Shown here: positions 25,283 to 37,068 of the stretch, piece after piece | Layout: each line of letters begins with the position of its first letter | Position numbering within the stretch: the stretch's first letter is position 1 | Assembly (NCBI RefSeq): GCF_030253575.1 | Contig: NC_080569.1 | Coordinates: 11,105,001-11,169,000 of the forward strand | DNA: 64,000 nucleotides | Reading direction: 5' to 3' | DNA from: Rhododendron vialii | Taxonomy: Eukaryota; Streptophyta; Magnoliopsida; Ericales; Ericaceae | Program-made: the position numbers and the translations under genes | Notes under the pieces: generated by a model | The model's input: the letters and a program-made list of their open reading frames with translations, nothing else | Told to the model about the DNA's origin: nothing | Database searches by the model: none

Positions 25283-26590
25283 TTATATAATATTAAATAA
25301 ATAAAAATGAAAAAAGATATAAAAGTTATTAAGTAAATAAATAAAAAATAAGAAAATGCCGTGGGTTGAATGGGTTGAATTATTGCCGGGGGTATTTTGG
25401 TCTGGGAATGGGATCGGGCGGGGGGTGTGTCAGGGGGCGCGCAAAGAGATTTGCTTTTCAGTCACACCCCTTAACTATGACCAAGAACCACAAACAGACC
25501 CCTGATACTACCATTTAATCCTTTTTCATTTTAATATTTTATATAGGGAATTGATTTCTACGTTCCTCTTTTAGTTATTCACATTCTTTTTGTTTGTCTT
25601 TATTCATTTGAACTTACTATTTTTCCCTTTTCTTAAATACCTCTTTACACATTCAAGGACAATATTATCACGCCCTCGATTTTTAACATAAATATAAAAA
25701 AATTTCCATAAATAAATCCTCACAATATTCCATACAATACTCAAAAGATTACTGTAATTTCATTCTCATAAAATAAAATAAAAATATATATTTTCAAGTC
25801 CATAAGATCTCCAAATATTACATCACCGGCTCAACGGTCCCAAATTAACATAAGTATCAAGTATCAATGGGAAGTTAAGGGTTACAATATTCCAATCAAA
25901 AGAATTACAATTTTTAGTTACAAATGCATCTTTCAAAAGAAATTTACAAAGATAAAAGAGTAACTCTTTTGGTTAGCTTTTAATAATAATTTTCATACTC
26001 CAAGCACTCCAGGCATGTAAGCTATGGTTCCGGATTATTGCCTGAAAATAATATAAGACTTGAGTTATACTAGCCTAGTATAAAAATCTACACAAACTCT
26101 ATATGCAAATGAGCTGAACGAAAGAACAAATGATAGGAAATCAAATGACAACGGAGGAAGCACAACTATCATGATCAAGTGTCCCAATATCTCCAATCTT
26201 TTTTTTTCAAACCCTTAAATCATATTCGTTCAATTTTTGTCTCCACATATCTTATCCTTTGTGTTTGCGTCGAAACTCCTGCCGGGCCAATTATGGGATC
26301 TCGATATTCTCTGCCAAGCGCCCACCTTGTAGGTTAGGCCTTGAGTGTTTAATACGAGCATTAGCTCCTGTCGGGCCAGTTATGGGATCCAAATATCCCC
26401 TACCAGGCACCGACCCATCGACGGGCTCCGAGTGTTTGCGCTTCGATCACATGCTCAAGTGTATCATTCCTACTAATGTCGTGCTAAAAGCTCATACTCT
26501 TCATTCCATAGTTCTACAAATTTGGACCGTTTCAACGTGCACCGCGCTGCACATGAAGACAAGCAGTACTTCTCATTTTCTTATTTTATA
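25283..26590. other. Gene-poor stretch, probable LTR-retroelement relic
   Basis: From about 25670 (TATCACGCCCTCGATTTTTA) to 26590 the sequence has the look of an old LTR: CG-rich islands in AT-rich DNA and an internal tandem duplication of about 89 bp (starts 26276 and 26365, both CTCCTGYCGGGCCARTTATG). No matching second LTR was found in the window. No gene. Confidence 0.35.
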
Positions 26591-26595
26591 TATAT

Positions 26596-26640
26596 ACTAG
26601 GTGAGCGGCCCGTGCCAACACGAGGTGCCTCATGCCTGGT
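26596..26640 (-). mobile_element. Helitron-like 3' terminus
   Basis: On the minus strand a short stem (CCTCGTG-TTGG-CACGGG) is followed by CCGCTCACCTAG and then TATATA. A GC-rich hairpin about 10 nt before CTAG next to an AT target is the usual Helitron 3' end. The 5' TC end was not located, so only the terminus is called. Confidence 0.4.
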
Positions 26641-27970
26641 ATTTTTGTGTTTGGAGCATTCGTATTGTAAATTGAGGTTTGACTACGATCTCAATACTAA
26701 TGGAATTTATTTGTAATTATAAAAAAAAAGGCGGCAAAACTAATGAAAGAAGCGAGCATAATTTTTGGAAGCAATGGAACAACTAAAACTATAACTATAG
26801 CTACGAATATAGTCACATTACTGAATTTGCACAAACAAAATGCTTCTAGGTACCTTCCATTCCAAAGTATGGTCTGTCATTAATTATTACAAAATACCAA
26901 ATATGTTTCTCAAGATCAGCACTATTACTCTATACATATTGGCTGGAATTTCATCATCAACACAGAAACTTCAATTCAGGAACTCAATCAGTGATATCCA
27001 CACAACCAAACCAAACTCTAAAAAACACCATTCAAGCAATAAAATACGCAAAACACTAATTGGATAAGTCAAACAAGCTGAGAGGAAGAAACAAGAACCC
27101 CCAAAAAAAGGAAACTCAAAGAAAGGGAAAAATCCAACCTTGCGCAACAGGTCACAGTTGCTGACGACACTGGAGAGGAAGAAGAGAACAGGAACGTACA
27201 ATAGCCAATCAGAATTTTGACCGGCAAGAAACCCTGAACAGCTCTTGGTCTCATCTGGAACCATCTACGCTTTAAAAGATAGAGAGAAACCAAATATCTA
27301 CACGCGTGCACGACATCAGCACATTATAACAACCAATGAAATTCAGCATTATCCAAAAGTGAAATTCAGCAGTACGTCGTCCCAATTTTATGGCTAAAAA
27401 TAGTAGGCAAAAATAAAGTATAATTGCTCTTGCCCATTAATTTACCTTGTATGTGCAAGCAACTTGTCCCCAAGTTCTTATTTTATTTGTCTCGTCTTGT
27501 CTCATTCAATCTTTTCCAAACTTTGCTCTCCATTTATTTTCTGTTGATTCTTAGAACAAAAAGCACAAAAAATAATTAGTAGCATAGCAACTAAGGAATA
27601 AGAGCAAACAAAGAGAACTGGGATGAGAAATCTCCAAATGCTAGTAAAATCTTAAGATCGTCATTGATGGTATGATATATCTATCAAAATGTACCTGTTA
27701 GATGCTAATAGAGCAATAAGAGCTATAACACGAAGGGCTAAGTAGAACAAAAGAGACATTTACAAAAAGAGGCACACAAATATTGGATTTGCCGAAAAAA
27801 CAGCTGCCCTTGAGACCTCGAGAAGTTAATTATCTTATTAACAAACATGAAAATGATTTAACTCTCTAGTGTGCCCATCTAGCTATAGTTCCTAGATTTT
27901 ATTAGACGTAGCTGATCATATTAAGTTTAGTACCTCCAACATATTGTTGCAAAATGTTAGTATCAAGAAT
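26641..27970. other. Intergenic region with no firm gene
   Basis: Minus-strand ORFs at 26971-27311 read as hydrophobic or Phe-rich sequence; a start MVPDETKSCSGF at 27264 is followed by a possible donor near 27143, but no downstream exon was found. Left uncalled. Confidence 0.4.
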
Positions 27971-30900
27971 TTAATGCGGTGTATCCTCATAATTAGTATC
28001 TATAGCCATATTCCCATACCTAACAAAGGTGTTAGCTTTTCGCGACCCACATCCATTCAATGGCTTAATCCGTCTCCTTGTATGATTCTCAATTTCTCGT
28101 CTGCAACTTGATGATCCTGTCCCCCAATCATGATAAAGCGAAGATAACAAACGAAAAAATTCCATTTGAGGTGAAAAAGAAGGAAAAAGTAGAACGAACA
28201 AATATGGAGGAAAACCATTGGGAACTACACTGACAAATTTGCAAATGTTCAAAAAGAATTAATAAGCATGGGAAGATAATGTCACTTGCCAATTTTTCTT
28301 TTCAGTAGTTGTAGGGAGTATTACCAATTATAAAACCAAATCTTGACTCTGTCAATGGCATCTTTCATATATTATATGGATGAAAAATTGTATTTGGTAG
28401 TCCAGAAACCTCACAATGTCTTCTATGATCATGTTGAATGCATTTTATTTTTAGTGTCCAATACTGCCAAAGAGAAACAGCAGAAGCAAGTACATTTTCC
28501 ATTTATTAGTTCAAATCAATCTAAGCAGTTTGCAAAATTGAAAGTGGTTCACCTATCTAAAGTGGTTTTTATCAAAGTTGTTCTTATATGCAATGGTTAT
28601 AAAATTAGCTAATTTAATAACACAGGTAAATAGATTTTTAGAAATAGGAGAGTGATAAAACTAAGCAAAATTTGTCAAAATCATTATAAAAAAAACTAAG
28701 CAAATAATTAGGAAGGGAACAAAATTAAAACTCCTTGAGATAATAGATGAAGTAGTAAACGAAATTCAAAAACCCAATGCTACATGTCAATGATAACAAT
28801 ACTCTTTACGTCCAATCTCATGTGCTCATAACATTCGCATTCAGGAATAACAATTGTCTTTATGTACAGTTGGAAGTAATGTAAGCGGATTGCAAATACA
28901 AAAATAGTCATAGAAGTTCGTTTGTTGCAATTGGTCTGGTGCAAAGTATACAGGCTTATATGTACAAGTTCAAAAGACTTTGCCATTTTTATAAAGTTTA
29001 TGGACGTTAGATAAAGCAAAAGTATTTAGAAAGCAAATTGTGCACACCAAGTGAAGCACTAACTGAAGTGAAAAGCTGGAGAAAGAAAACACTATACTAA
29101 GCTATTCTAAGGCTCGTTTCATCTTTTATGGCCTTCTTATATGTCTATCTGCAAGCTGGAAAACAAAAAGAAGTATTTCATAAAATAAATTGTCTCATAG
29201 TGCTATTAGTGTTTTACAGAATTCATTGGACACAAGCAATTATCAGGGGTATAATAACATAGCATTCTTATTATTGTCCCCTCATTGAAGGAAACTGCAA
29301 CACAAGATTGTAGTTAAGCATGGAAAACCTATTGTCAACAATTTCAGTCATATTCCTTCCTTCAACACATTTTAGTCCTCGAATTGAAGCGATTTGTCCA
29401 GACGGCCCACTTATATGTATAAAAATTATTTGGGCTAACATTTGCCTTCAAAGTTGTTAGAGGGCTTCAAATTCAAGATGAGAGCAAGTAGTAGACAAGT
29501 CAATGCAAAGGAAATTGAGTCGATTCTGAAGCAGATAAACTGAGTCGATTCTGAAGCAGAAAACTCAAGCTGAAAAATAGTTCCACAGAAGCAAGGTATA
29601 AGTACCTGCAACAATTCTTTATTTCTCCAGATGGGGACGAAGTTCCTCCAACGGATAATCTATTTTCAAACTACGGAATGAAGAATTGTGTTTTGATTAG
29701 CCTCCAAAACCACTCTTTTCATAAAATATCTTGGTTTTGACATCGAAAATGAAGAATTTGGAACAAACAAAAATAACTTGTACATTCCTATACATGGCAC
29801 AAGTGACAAGACAAACAAAGTGTCACAAGAAACGCCTTTAGTATTCGTTCAATTCCGAAGACATACTTAAACAGATATAGTACATCCAACTGTACTTTTT
29901 TAGTTCAATTAGTCAACCATACTTCTCATTTGCGATGAATTAAAACTGTTGCAAGTGTTTAGGCTCATTCTAATTTTAAGAGTAAAAAAATCATAGCACC
30001 ATTTTCCTTTTTTTCCAAGTAATCTTTTACTAATGTTACTCCTGCGCATATAAAGAAGAAAGAATAAAGATACGAAAGACAATGAAAAGCAAATACATAT
30101 GGATATTCAGAGGTATGTATGATACTCACAAGAAGTTCTCTCCATTCTTGAACAGCATTAAGACTTGCATACTTCTCAAGGTCCTGAATGATCAACATTT
30201 GCCAGAAGTAAGAGACCATAAATATGAGCCCTTGTTTGTTTTGAACGGTTCATCTGAGTCATGAAGGACATCCAGCAATGCATATTTAAGAGTGTGTGTG
30301 CGTGTGAGCATGTGCATTCTAGTTTTGACGGTCACGTTGCATTTTAGGTCAAAACCATGAGGAAGCAAATCAGCAACGTAAAACCACAATGGCTAGGACA
30401 CGAAGTACTTCACTCTTTCCTTTAAGAAACATTCCTTAAACGGATCTACTAATTACTTTTAACTGAATGCAAGGCATCCATAAGAAGGGTAGCGAGATTA
30501 AACATGATGCTCCTGAAATAGGATGCCTAAGAACTCTGATTCTCTCAATAGAGGGAAAAACTCCAGCCAACAGTTTTCATGGAAAAAGAACTCCAAATAC
30601 ACCTAATCTATAGTCGGAACAAAGTACACATGTATGACTATTACTCGACAAACACACAGGTCTGGCACAAAAAATCCATAGGAAAGCGCAAAAGCCCAAA
30701 CAAAACAGGTCCAACCACAGCGTTGCAATGAATAACATAAAGATCGCAAACCGTAGGATTCCTCAAACACGTGAGCAAGTTTAAAAAACTACACACGAGA
30801 GGCAAATAAGCACCCCAAAACCACCTGAATCTTTGATCGTTAAGCAATAAACAGTGAGAATGACCATTTTGCAGGCACATTAGTCAAACCGAACAAACTC

Positions 30901-31137
30901 AAACCCGATGAACCTAAATCATACAAATCCACCCAAGATAGAACCAAAATCTTGCGAGTAGAAACAGGAACCGTAGATTTGAGCCCCGTACGGAGCAAAG
31001 AATTGAGGCGAGCACGAGTGCACAAATATTTTATGCGTGTGTATAGAGAGAGAGAGGGGTACCTCCTTACGGTCCTTAGCTCTATTCTCAATCAAATCGA
31101 TTACAAAACTCGATCGTTCTGCTGCGTCGTTTTCCAT
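27971..31137 (-). CDS. Tentative small four-exon gene; first exon resembles MSH4 N-terminus
   Basis: Four pieces join in frame with GT-AG borders: 31063-31137, 30130-30183, 29606-29670 and 27971-28100, giving 107 residues. Exon 1 reads MENDAAERSSFVIDLIENRA, which from family knowledge closely resembles the extreme N-terminus of plant MutS homologue MSH4, but no later MSH4 sequence (ATPase, clamp) is seen in the next 4 kb. Exons 2-4 (DLEKYASLNAVQEWRELL, FENRLSVGGTSSPSGEIK and a basic ENHTRRRIKPLNG end) match no family I know. A stronger donor (GACC/GTAAGG at 31070) would break this frame. The model rests on splice signals only. Confidence 0.3.
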
Positions 31138-31254
31138 TGGACTTCACCCTCGGTACTAATCAGCCGCGGACATGGTCTACAGAGAGATGTGATGGAAGTC
31201 GGCGGAGACGGAGGAGATGCGAGTAGTCACCACTTTGCCGGCGTCCAAGACTGC

Positions 31255-31256
<2 letters not shown>

Positions 31257-31297
<41 letters not shown>
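31257..31297. repeat. (TC)n microsatellite
   Basis: About 20 TC units, 120 bp upstream of the tentative start at 31137. Confidence 0.9.
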
Positions 31298-31302
<5 letters not shown>

Positions 31303-31584
31303 CTCCAAACCAGACGAAGGAAAGGAAAAAGGAATAGGGGAGATGTGGCTTGATCTGGGCCACGTTCGTGGCATAGGCGAATGGATGAAACTACCCTCGG
31401 TGCCAAAACCAGTGGGTCCCCAATTGAGGGGCACAATTGGAAAAATTGGCCAAAAAGTGGCAAGCGTTCCAATTTTGCAAGCGTTCAATTTTTGGCAAGC
31501 GTTCCCATCAGCTGTTGTTTTCTTAGTTTAAAGCTTTAGATATATATAAATAAAATTATGTAAACACATGGAAAAGACTTGGTT

Positions 31585-31660
31585 CTGTTCCAGAACACCT
31601 TCTTAAAAAATAAGTACTTATTTCACATTTTCAAACTAAAAAACAATGTAAATGAAAAAT
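31585..31660. mobile_element. MITE fragment with AAAAAATAAGTACTTATTT end
   Basis: Contains GTTCCAGAACACCTTCTTAA followed by AAAATAAGTACTTATTT, the inverse of the end seen at 63650-63697. Related words occur at 46287-46400, 61286-61415 and 62929-63010. Only one end is clear here. Confidence 0.45.
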
Positions 31661-31689
31661 AATTTTGTGGGCAGCATACCCTTTGGAAT

Positions 31690-31965
31690 TTCCAGATTCC
31701 AAAAAAAATGCAAGGGCTCGAAATCGAGGGAGCTCTTTTAGCTGGTCATCAAGCGCTCGCAAAATATAGAGTCGCCACTTGGGTTTTGAAGGTCCGACAC
31801 CCAAGGAACCGTATTTCGAAGCACTTGCTGCGCTAATTCGATTTGAAAAAGTTAAGGCACCAGTCCATCATAACCATATCTGGGTTCGGGAGCCAGGTTA
31901 CGAAAGGAGAAGGGTTTTAAGGCACCCCTCTCGCCCAATCCGGAGATCGGTCTCTACTTAAGCAT
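31690..31965 (+). mobile_element. LTR-retroelement fragment
   Basis: Holds the words GAGTCGCCACTTGGGTTTTG and GGTTCGGGAGCCAGGTTACG, then CACCCCTCTCGCCC. I know this arrangement from conserved repeat segments in many dicot LTR elements. No second copy lies in the window, so it is likely a truncated or solo LTR. Confidence 0.4.
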
Positions 31966-32598
31966 TTTGTGAAAAAGTTTGCGATTCTTCTTTTATTAAT
32001 CAATTTTTAGCCAATTAGGGCGGGGGAACAGTTTAATGAAGATTAAAGCTGTAACACATTTTGCAAGATGTGATTAAAGACAATATAAATAGATGGCATG
32101 CTTGAAAGATAAACGAGATAAAACCCAACCAAGGCCGGCCAGGGGGTAAGCCCCGCAAGCCGGGCGGCTCGGGCAACCCCCCGGCAAGGGGCAATAAAAA
32201 AAAAAAATTGTATGTATACAAAAAAAAAAAAAAAAGAAATCCAGCAAAAAATATATTTATGGGCATCATCCAAAAAATTTTGTACATATTTTTAAAAAAA
32301 AAGTAAATATGTATGGTTTCCACCTACTTTAAAAAATTATGATACTTGAGAAAATTAGGAGGGTAAAAGAGAGATTTTTATATACCTAGGGTAAATAACA
32401 GATAAAAATAATTAGGAGGGCAAATTATTAAGAGAGAAAATTACGAGGGCTATCAGATAAGAAAAAGAAAAAGAAAAGGAACGTTATAGCCAAAACGAGA
32501 AGAGACGGATGATGTACTTCAAGCTAAATGGATAATATAATATTGTTTTTGTCCTTTTTTTTGTTGTTGCTTGTATGTTTTTTTTTTATAATTAACAC
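31966..32598. other. Low-complexity spacer
   Basis: A and T runs with one GC-rich island at 32130-32190 (CGGCCAGGGGGTAAGCCCCG). No gene. Confidence 0.5.
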
Positions 32599-32990
32599 TA
32601 GTGGGCAACGAGCCCTGTTATTCGCATTAAAGATTTGTAGACAACCACATAAGGAAAAACTCATTTGGATCCATTCCAGGTCCCACAAAAATCTAAAAAA
32701 ATATCCATAAACTTTTTAATATTATTTTATGGGGCCCTGTAAAAAATCAGCTCCAACGGACATTAGTAAGTATTACTTTTGAATTCATATGGGCAAATTG
32801 AGCAATTTCGCTCCAACGAATCCAAAAGTAATACTTACCGATCGATATCTCTTGGAGCCGATTTTTTACAGGGCTCCATAAAATAATATTTAAAAATTTT
32901 TGGATATTTTTCTAGATTTTTGTGAGACCCGGAATGAGCCAAAACGTATTTTTCCTTGCGTGGTTCCCTGCAAATCTTTCTTGCGATTAG
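32595..32990. mobile_element. Long foldback element next to a Helitron-like CTAG end
   Basis: Arms 32621-32756 and 32853-32990 pair almost throughout (for example TTTATGGGGCCCTGTAAAAA against TTTTTTACAGGGCTCCATAA), and the pairing goes on inward at 32766-32782 with 32819-32838, leaving a loop of about 35 bp. Outside the left arm, CACTAGTGGGCAACGAGCCC (32598-32617) read in reverse is a known plant Helitron-type 3' end. The direct word AGTGGGCAAC occurs again just after the right arm (32999-33008). Confidence 0.6.
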
Positions 32991-33363
32991 AATTTTCAAG
33001 TGGGCAACCTAGCGGAAGGTCGGGCTCGAGCAACCCAAATGTCGGGGCTGGCATTGAACCCAACACCATTGTCGGGCATTAAAACAGCGCGTTGGCATGA
33101 ATTAGGCACAAGCAGCAGCCAACTTGCATGCATGGCTCTGCCAGCATGCAAGTAAACTGTCGCGTGACTAACTCACACCATCGCGCGATGGTTATATCCC
33201 TCCAATCAGGTTGAATTTCATCTCCTTCTGGGCTTTGGAAGGACCAGTGCACACCCAGAATTCAAACCAAGCAGATTATATGTACTGAAAGGAAATAATT
33301 ATTACAAACAGAATGGATAGGAGACAGGTACATACCCCTAAACAGTGGGGGCATTAAACAATG
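32991..33363. mobile_element. Older repeat hosting the gypsy element, left part
   Basis: Together with 42353-43450 this was one continuous piece before the gypsy insertion. It is marked by the palindrome CCATCGCGCGATGG (33178-33191) and looks LTR- or TE-derived. No coding region. Confidence 0.45.
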
Positions 33364-33368
33364 GTCAT

Positions 33369-34817
33369 TGCTTCGTTTGCTCCGATAAATGGAATAACGC
33401 CCCAAGCGTAGAGCTTAACACGTCAGTTGAAGCATAATAAACCGAAAATCCGGGATCATACCCAAGGGAATAATTATATGGCTTGATCGGATTTGTAGAG
33501 CAAGTAAGGGCTTTCGGCCTTTAGACGGCCAACTTTGTTTTACTTTAAAAGGTGGAAATAAAAGGCTAAATTAAAAACAAATTAACTAGAGAAAAGATAG
33601 GCTAGGTCTAGAAATTATTAACACCCAAGACCCGAGCTAAATCACACTTTTCACCCAACTACACAATTTAAGATACTTGATTTTAGTTCTCAAATCGGAA
33701 AATAGAATGATTTGAGAACCAAGCTAGCTCTAGAATTCATTTGACAAATACCTCGTGCGAAAGAGCTCTAAGCATCATGTGTGGTGGGTAGGCAATGCTC
33801 CCACCTACACATGATCAAAGAGGTTAACACCTCGGTAATTTATCAAACAAACCCGAACCCCACATCAATTTTCAAATCAAAATTTAAAGCTTTATTGAGT
33901 GCAAAATGTAATTTTCGCCCGAGCCATGAGGTGCTAATCACCCCATGACCTAACCCTTGAAACTACTCACTCATATCTAGAGACATAAAAGCAAGCAAAA
34001 ATCTACTTAACATAATTGAAATAACAAGACTTGAAATAAACTAGAGATTAAGATAGATCGGGAGAAAATGAACGACTTTAATTAAGGCAACAATAACAAA
34101 AAGTAACAACTAAAGGCAGGAATTGAAATATTCAAAACTGAAAAATGAAGAACACTCAAGAACAATTTGAATCTAGATCTAGATCTAAAATTAGGTAAGC
34201 AAATCTAATTCTACTTTTTTGTACAAAACAATGAAATAAGCTTTTATACTTCTAAGATCCGCGCCTGGAATATTCCCTAGATGCTCTGAAAATCCCATGC
34301 TAAGCCCCTCGGCATCGATGGCAACGGCCTTAGAGTGCTTCACTAAGGGGCTCGGCATCGATGTAAAGAGTTTTATCCCATCGATGCCGAGGTGGCTAAG
34401 GGACTGGGCCACTAAGGGGCTCGGCATCGATGTAAAGGATTTTAGTCCATCGATGCCGAGCTCAATAGCTCAGAATTCTGCTCGAGCAATGACTTCCTCT
34501 TGCTCGGGCAAATCTGCTTCTACCTTGGGCAATGATAGGTTTTGCTCGGGCGATGACAGGTTCTGCTCGGGCGAACCAATTTCTGCTCGGGCAAACCAAC
34601 TTCTGCTCAGGCAATGACTTGGCAATTCCTTGGCCATCGGGTTGTTTCCACCTTGACATGCCTTAGACTTCATAAATTCTTCTACTTGGCGATTTATCTA
34701 CAAAACATAACCAAAACACTCTACAAGCAAAAATCACTAATAATAACTAATTAATACTTTAAATTAAACTAAACTAAGCACTAGCGCACCCTACATTACA
34801 TTCTCGGGTGCTTATCA
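33369..34817 (-). repeat. Gypsy 3' LTR (1,449 bp)
   Basis: At 34310-34465 it holds several copies of CGGCATCGATG in both orientations, and at 34480-34615 a run of degenerate CTGCTCGGGCAA-type repeats of 20-25 bp. Confidence 0.93.
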
Positions 34818-37068
34818 CACCCCCCAACTTAAGGTTTGCTAGTGCCTAGCGAACGAAATGCAGAAAATTAAAACGTGAGCAACTATGCAATCCTTCCGAA
34901 TTCACAATCTTAGAACATGCTCAATTCTGTAACCTAGCAAGAGTTCAACAATCAAGCTTTTTATTTTATTTCTACAACTCACATTTTCAACATTCAATTA
35001 AACCGACTAAGTATCAAGCAAATCTAAGAGCAAGTCAAAAATGGTCTGTGTCCTCGAACAATGGGAGGATACGAGACACAGAACTTGCGAGTTCAGACTA
35101 AATCATATCCACCGAAAGCGTGCTCAACAACAGGCATTAGCGAATAAGAAATACTATGCCTCAAACAACTAAAGCACTTTTATTCAACAGAATTGACAAC
35201 TAACAGATGAAAGTTGGATAACGAAAGGAAAGCATGCCATTAAACTAATTATGCAAATATCAGACAGTCAATCACAAAGGAATTCATGCGCGCTAAGGAT
35301 CAACTAAGGACTTCATTAGCTTGTAATGACCTTGGATACAAAAGAAAAGGGACTACAAAAAATATAGTGGCCATATGCTAGCATGGTTCATCTACCTTTG
35401 GCCACTACCGACCCTAAACTACCCAAGACATGACCACACGCTGGCCAAACACCAAACAAGGTTACAAAGAAAAAATAAAGAAAACTACTATGAAAGTCAA
35501 ACTCAAACTACTACCACCGACTCCATCACACATAGTCGCCATCCTCATCCGGCTTCTCATGATATTGTGCCTCGAGCTCCCCATTTCCATCAAACTCTTT
35601 CTCATCCAGAATGAATGCTAGCCCATAAGTCAAACCAAATCTCTTATCAAAGTATTCAACCCTCTTTCGAATTCACTTTTGCTCTTTCATAACATTTCTT
35701 TGATCTATTTTCTTTGAGGAATAGGGTCATTTGAGGTGAAATTTGTAGTGAGAGAGATATTGAAGAGCCAATTTTGGGGCTTTTTGGAGAGGGAGATGAA
35801 ATTTTGGGACTTTAACTTTTGTAGTGAGAGAGGAAAGATAGGGAATCATGTATCAATTCTTTGCCTTTTCGCATTCGAATCACTTTTATCACATTCACAC
35901 CACCCCCTAAATCTCCTTGAATCATTAAAAACCACTTTCACACAACCCTCCAAACATCCGGTTGCCTAGGTTAAAACAAAGAACGGGAAAAAGGACTAGG
36001 ATGCAAAGTAGGACGAGGTGATACATATGTGGTATGATCATGCAAAGAATGCCTTGTATCCTTTCCTAAGTGCGCTTTGGATTCCAAAATGATTGAAAAT
36101 CGACATTTAAACACAACTAGGCATGGACATGCGATTATTCACCTACACTACAAGCATTTTATTGAGAAGATGGAGATATGGGCCAAAACTTGCTCAAAAA
36201 CTTAACTCAACACTTAAACCTGTTTAATTGTCAACTAAGCATGCAAATTGAGAAGCACAAAATTTCTTAGGACTGCTACGAACTCTTGCTAACTAACAAC
36301 GATTGAGCATGCAACAAGTCATGAATGAAACTAAAAACTATGACAAAAGGAAGAAATTGCAAGTAAAAAGCTTTATTTATTTTTTGAAAATTTTCAATTT
36401 CTCAATTTTTTTTGGTTTTTCAATTTCTATTGTTTTTTTGAATTTTCAAATTTTCGCAAAATCAAACAAATAGCACATAAGCTAACCCCTCCCCCCCCAA
36501 CTTAAAGTGATGCTATGCCCTCATAGCATTAAGAACAAGAGCGAAAAGGAAGAGTGCGCGAATGTACCGTCCAAAGGGAATGTCAACCCCTAAATATCTC
36601 GACCAAGTTGGAGGATTTCATGTCAATGCCTTGCTCCAGCCAGATTAGATGCTTCCAGGGTTTACTCCTTCGGTTCTACCAACTCGGAACCATAGCTAGT
36701 CACGCTGGGCCATATCCAAAGCTTTATCGGACTAACAACCGCAGCTCGTAGCCACACCCATGCTTAGGGCTCCTGAATGCCTCACTCACTCCGACTTTAG
36801 GCCCAAACTACCAAGGCTGGTGTGGTAGCAAATAAACCCTGCAGAAGACTTAAGAGGACGACTTTCCACAAAACAAATGACATTAGAACCACCGGCCCGT
36901 ATTATCTGGCTTCAAACCAAACCAAAATTAAAAGACAGAATATAAAGAAAATGCAAAGAACAAATTAAAACATGCAACATATAATGAAATGCACCACCTG
37001 ATCATCACGCGATCATACGAGTCATACTTTTCTTCCCATTCCCTACCGGTGGGGTAAAAAATGGGTGG
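34818..37068 (-). other. Non-coding 3' internal region of the gypsy element
   Basis: Lies where pol would be in an autonomous element. No reverse transcriptase or integrase motifs were found on either strand; only short ORFs. Includes a T-rich stretch near 36370-36460. Confidence 0.7.

Noticed and set aside
26259..26600. 113-codon ORF at the LTR-like relic
   Set aside because: Spans an internal tandem duplication of non-coding repeat DNA; no homology recognised.
31779..31961. 60-codon ORF (MGFEGPTPKEP)
   Set aside because: The sequence is a conserved LTR-retroelement segment often mispredicted as a plant protein.
34297..34617. ORFs in the gypsy LTR (repeated at 41827-42147)
   Set aside because: They read through the LTR repeat blocks and occur identically in both LTRs; there is no reason to think they are translated.
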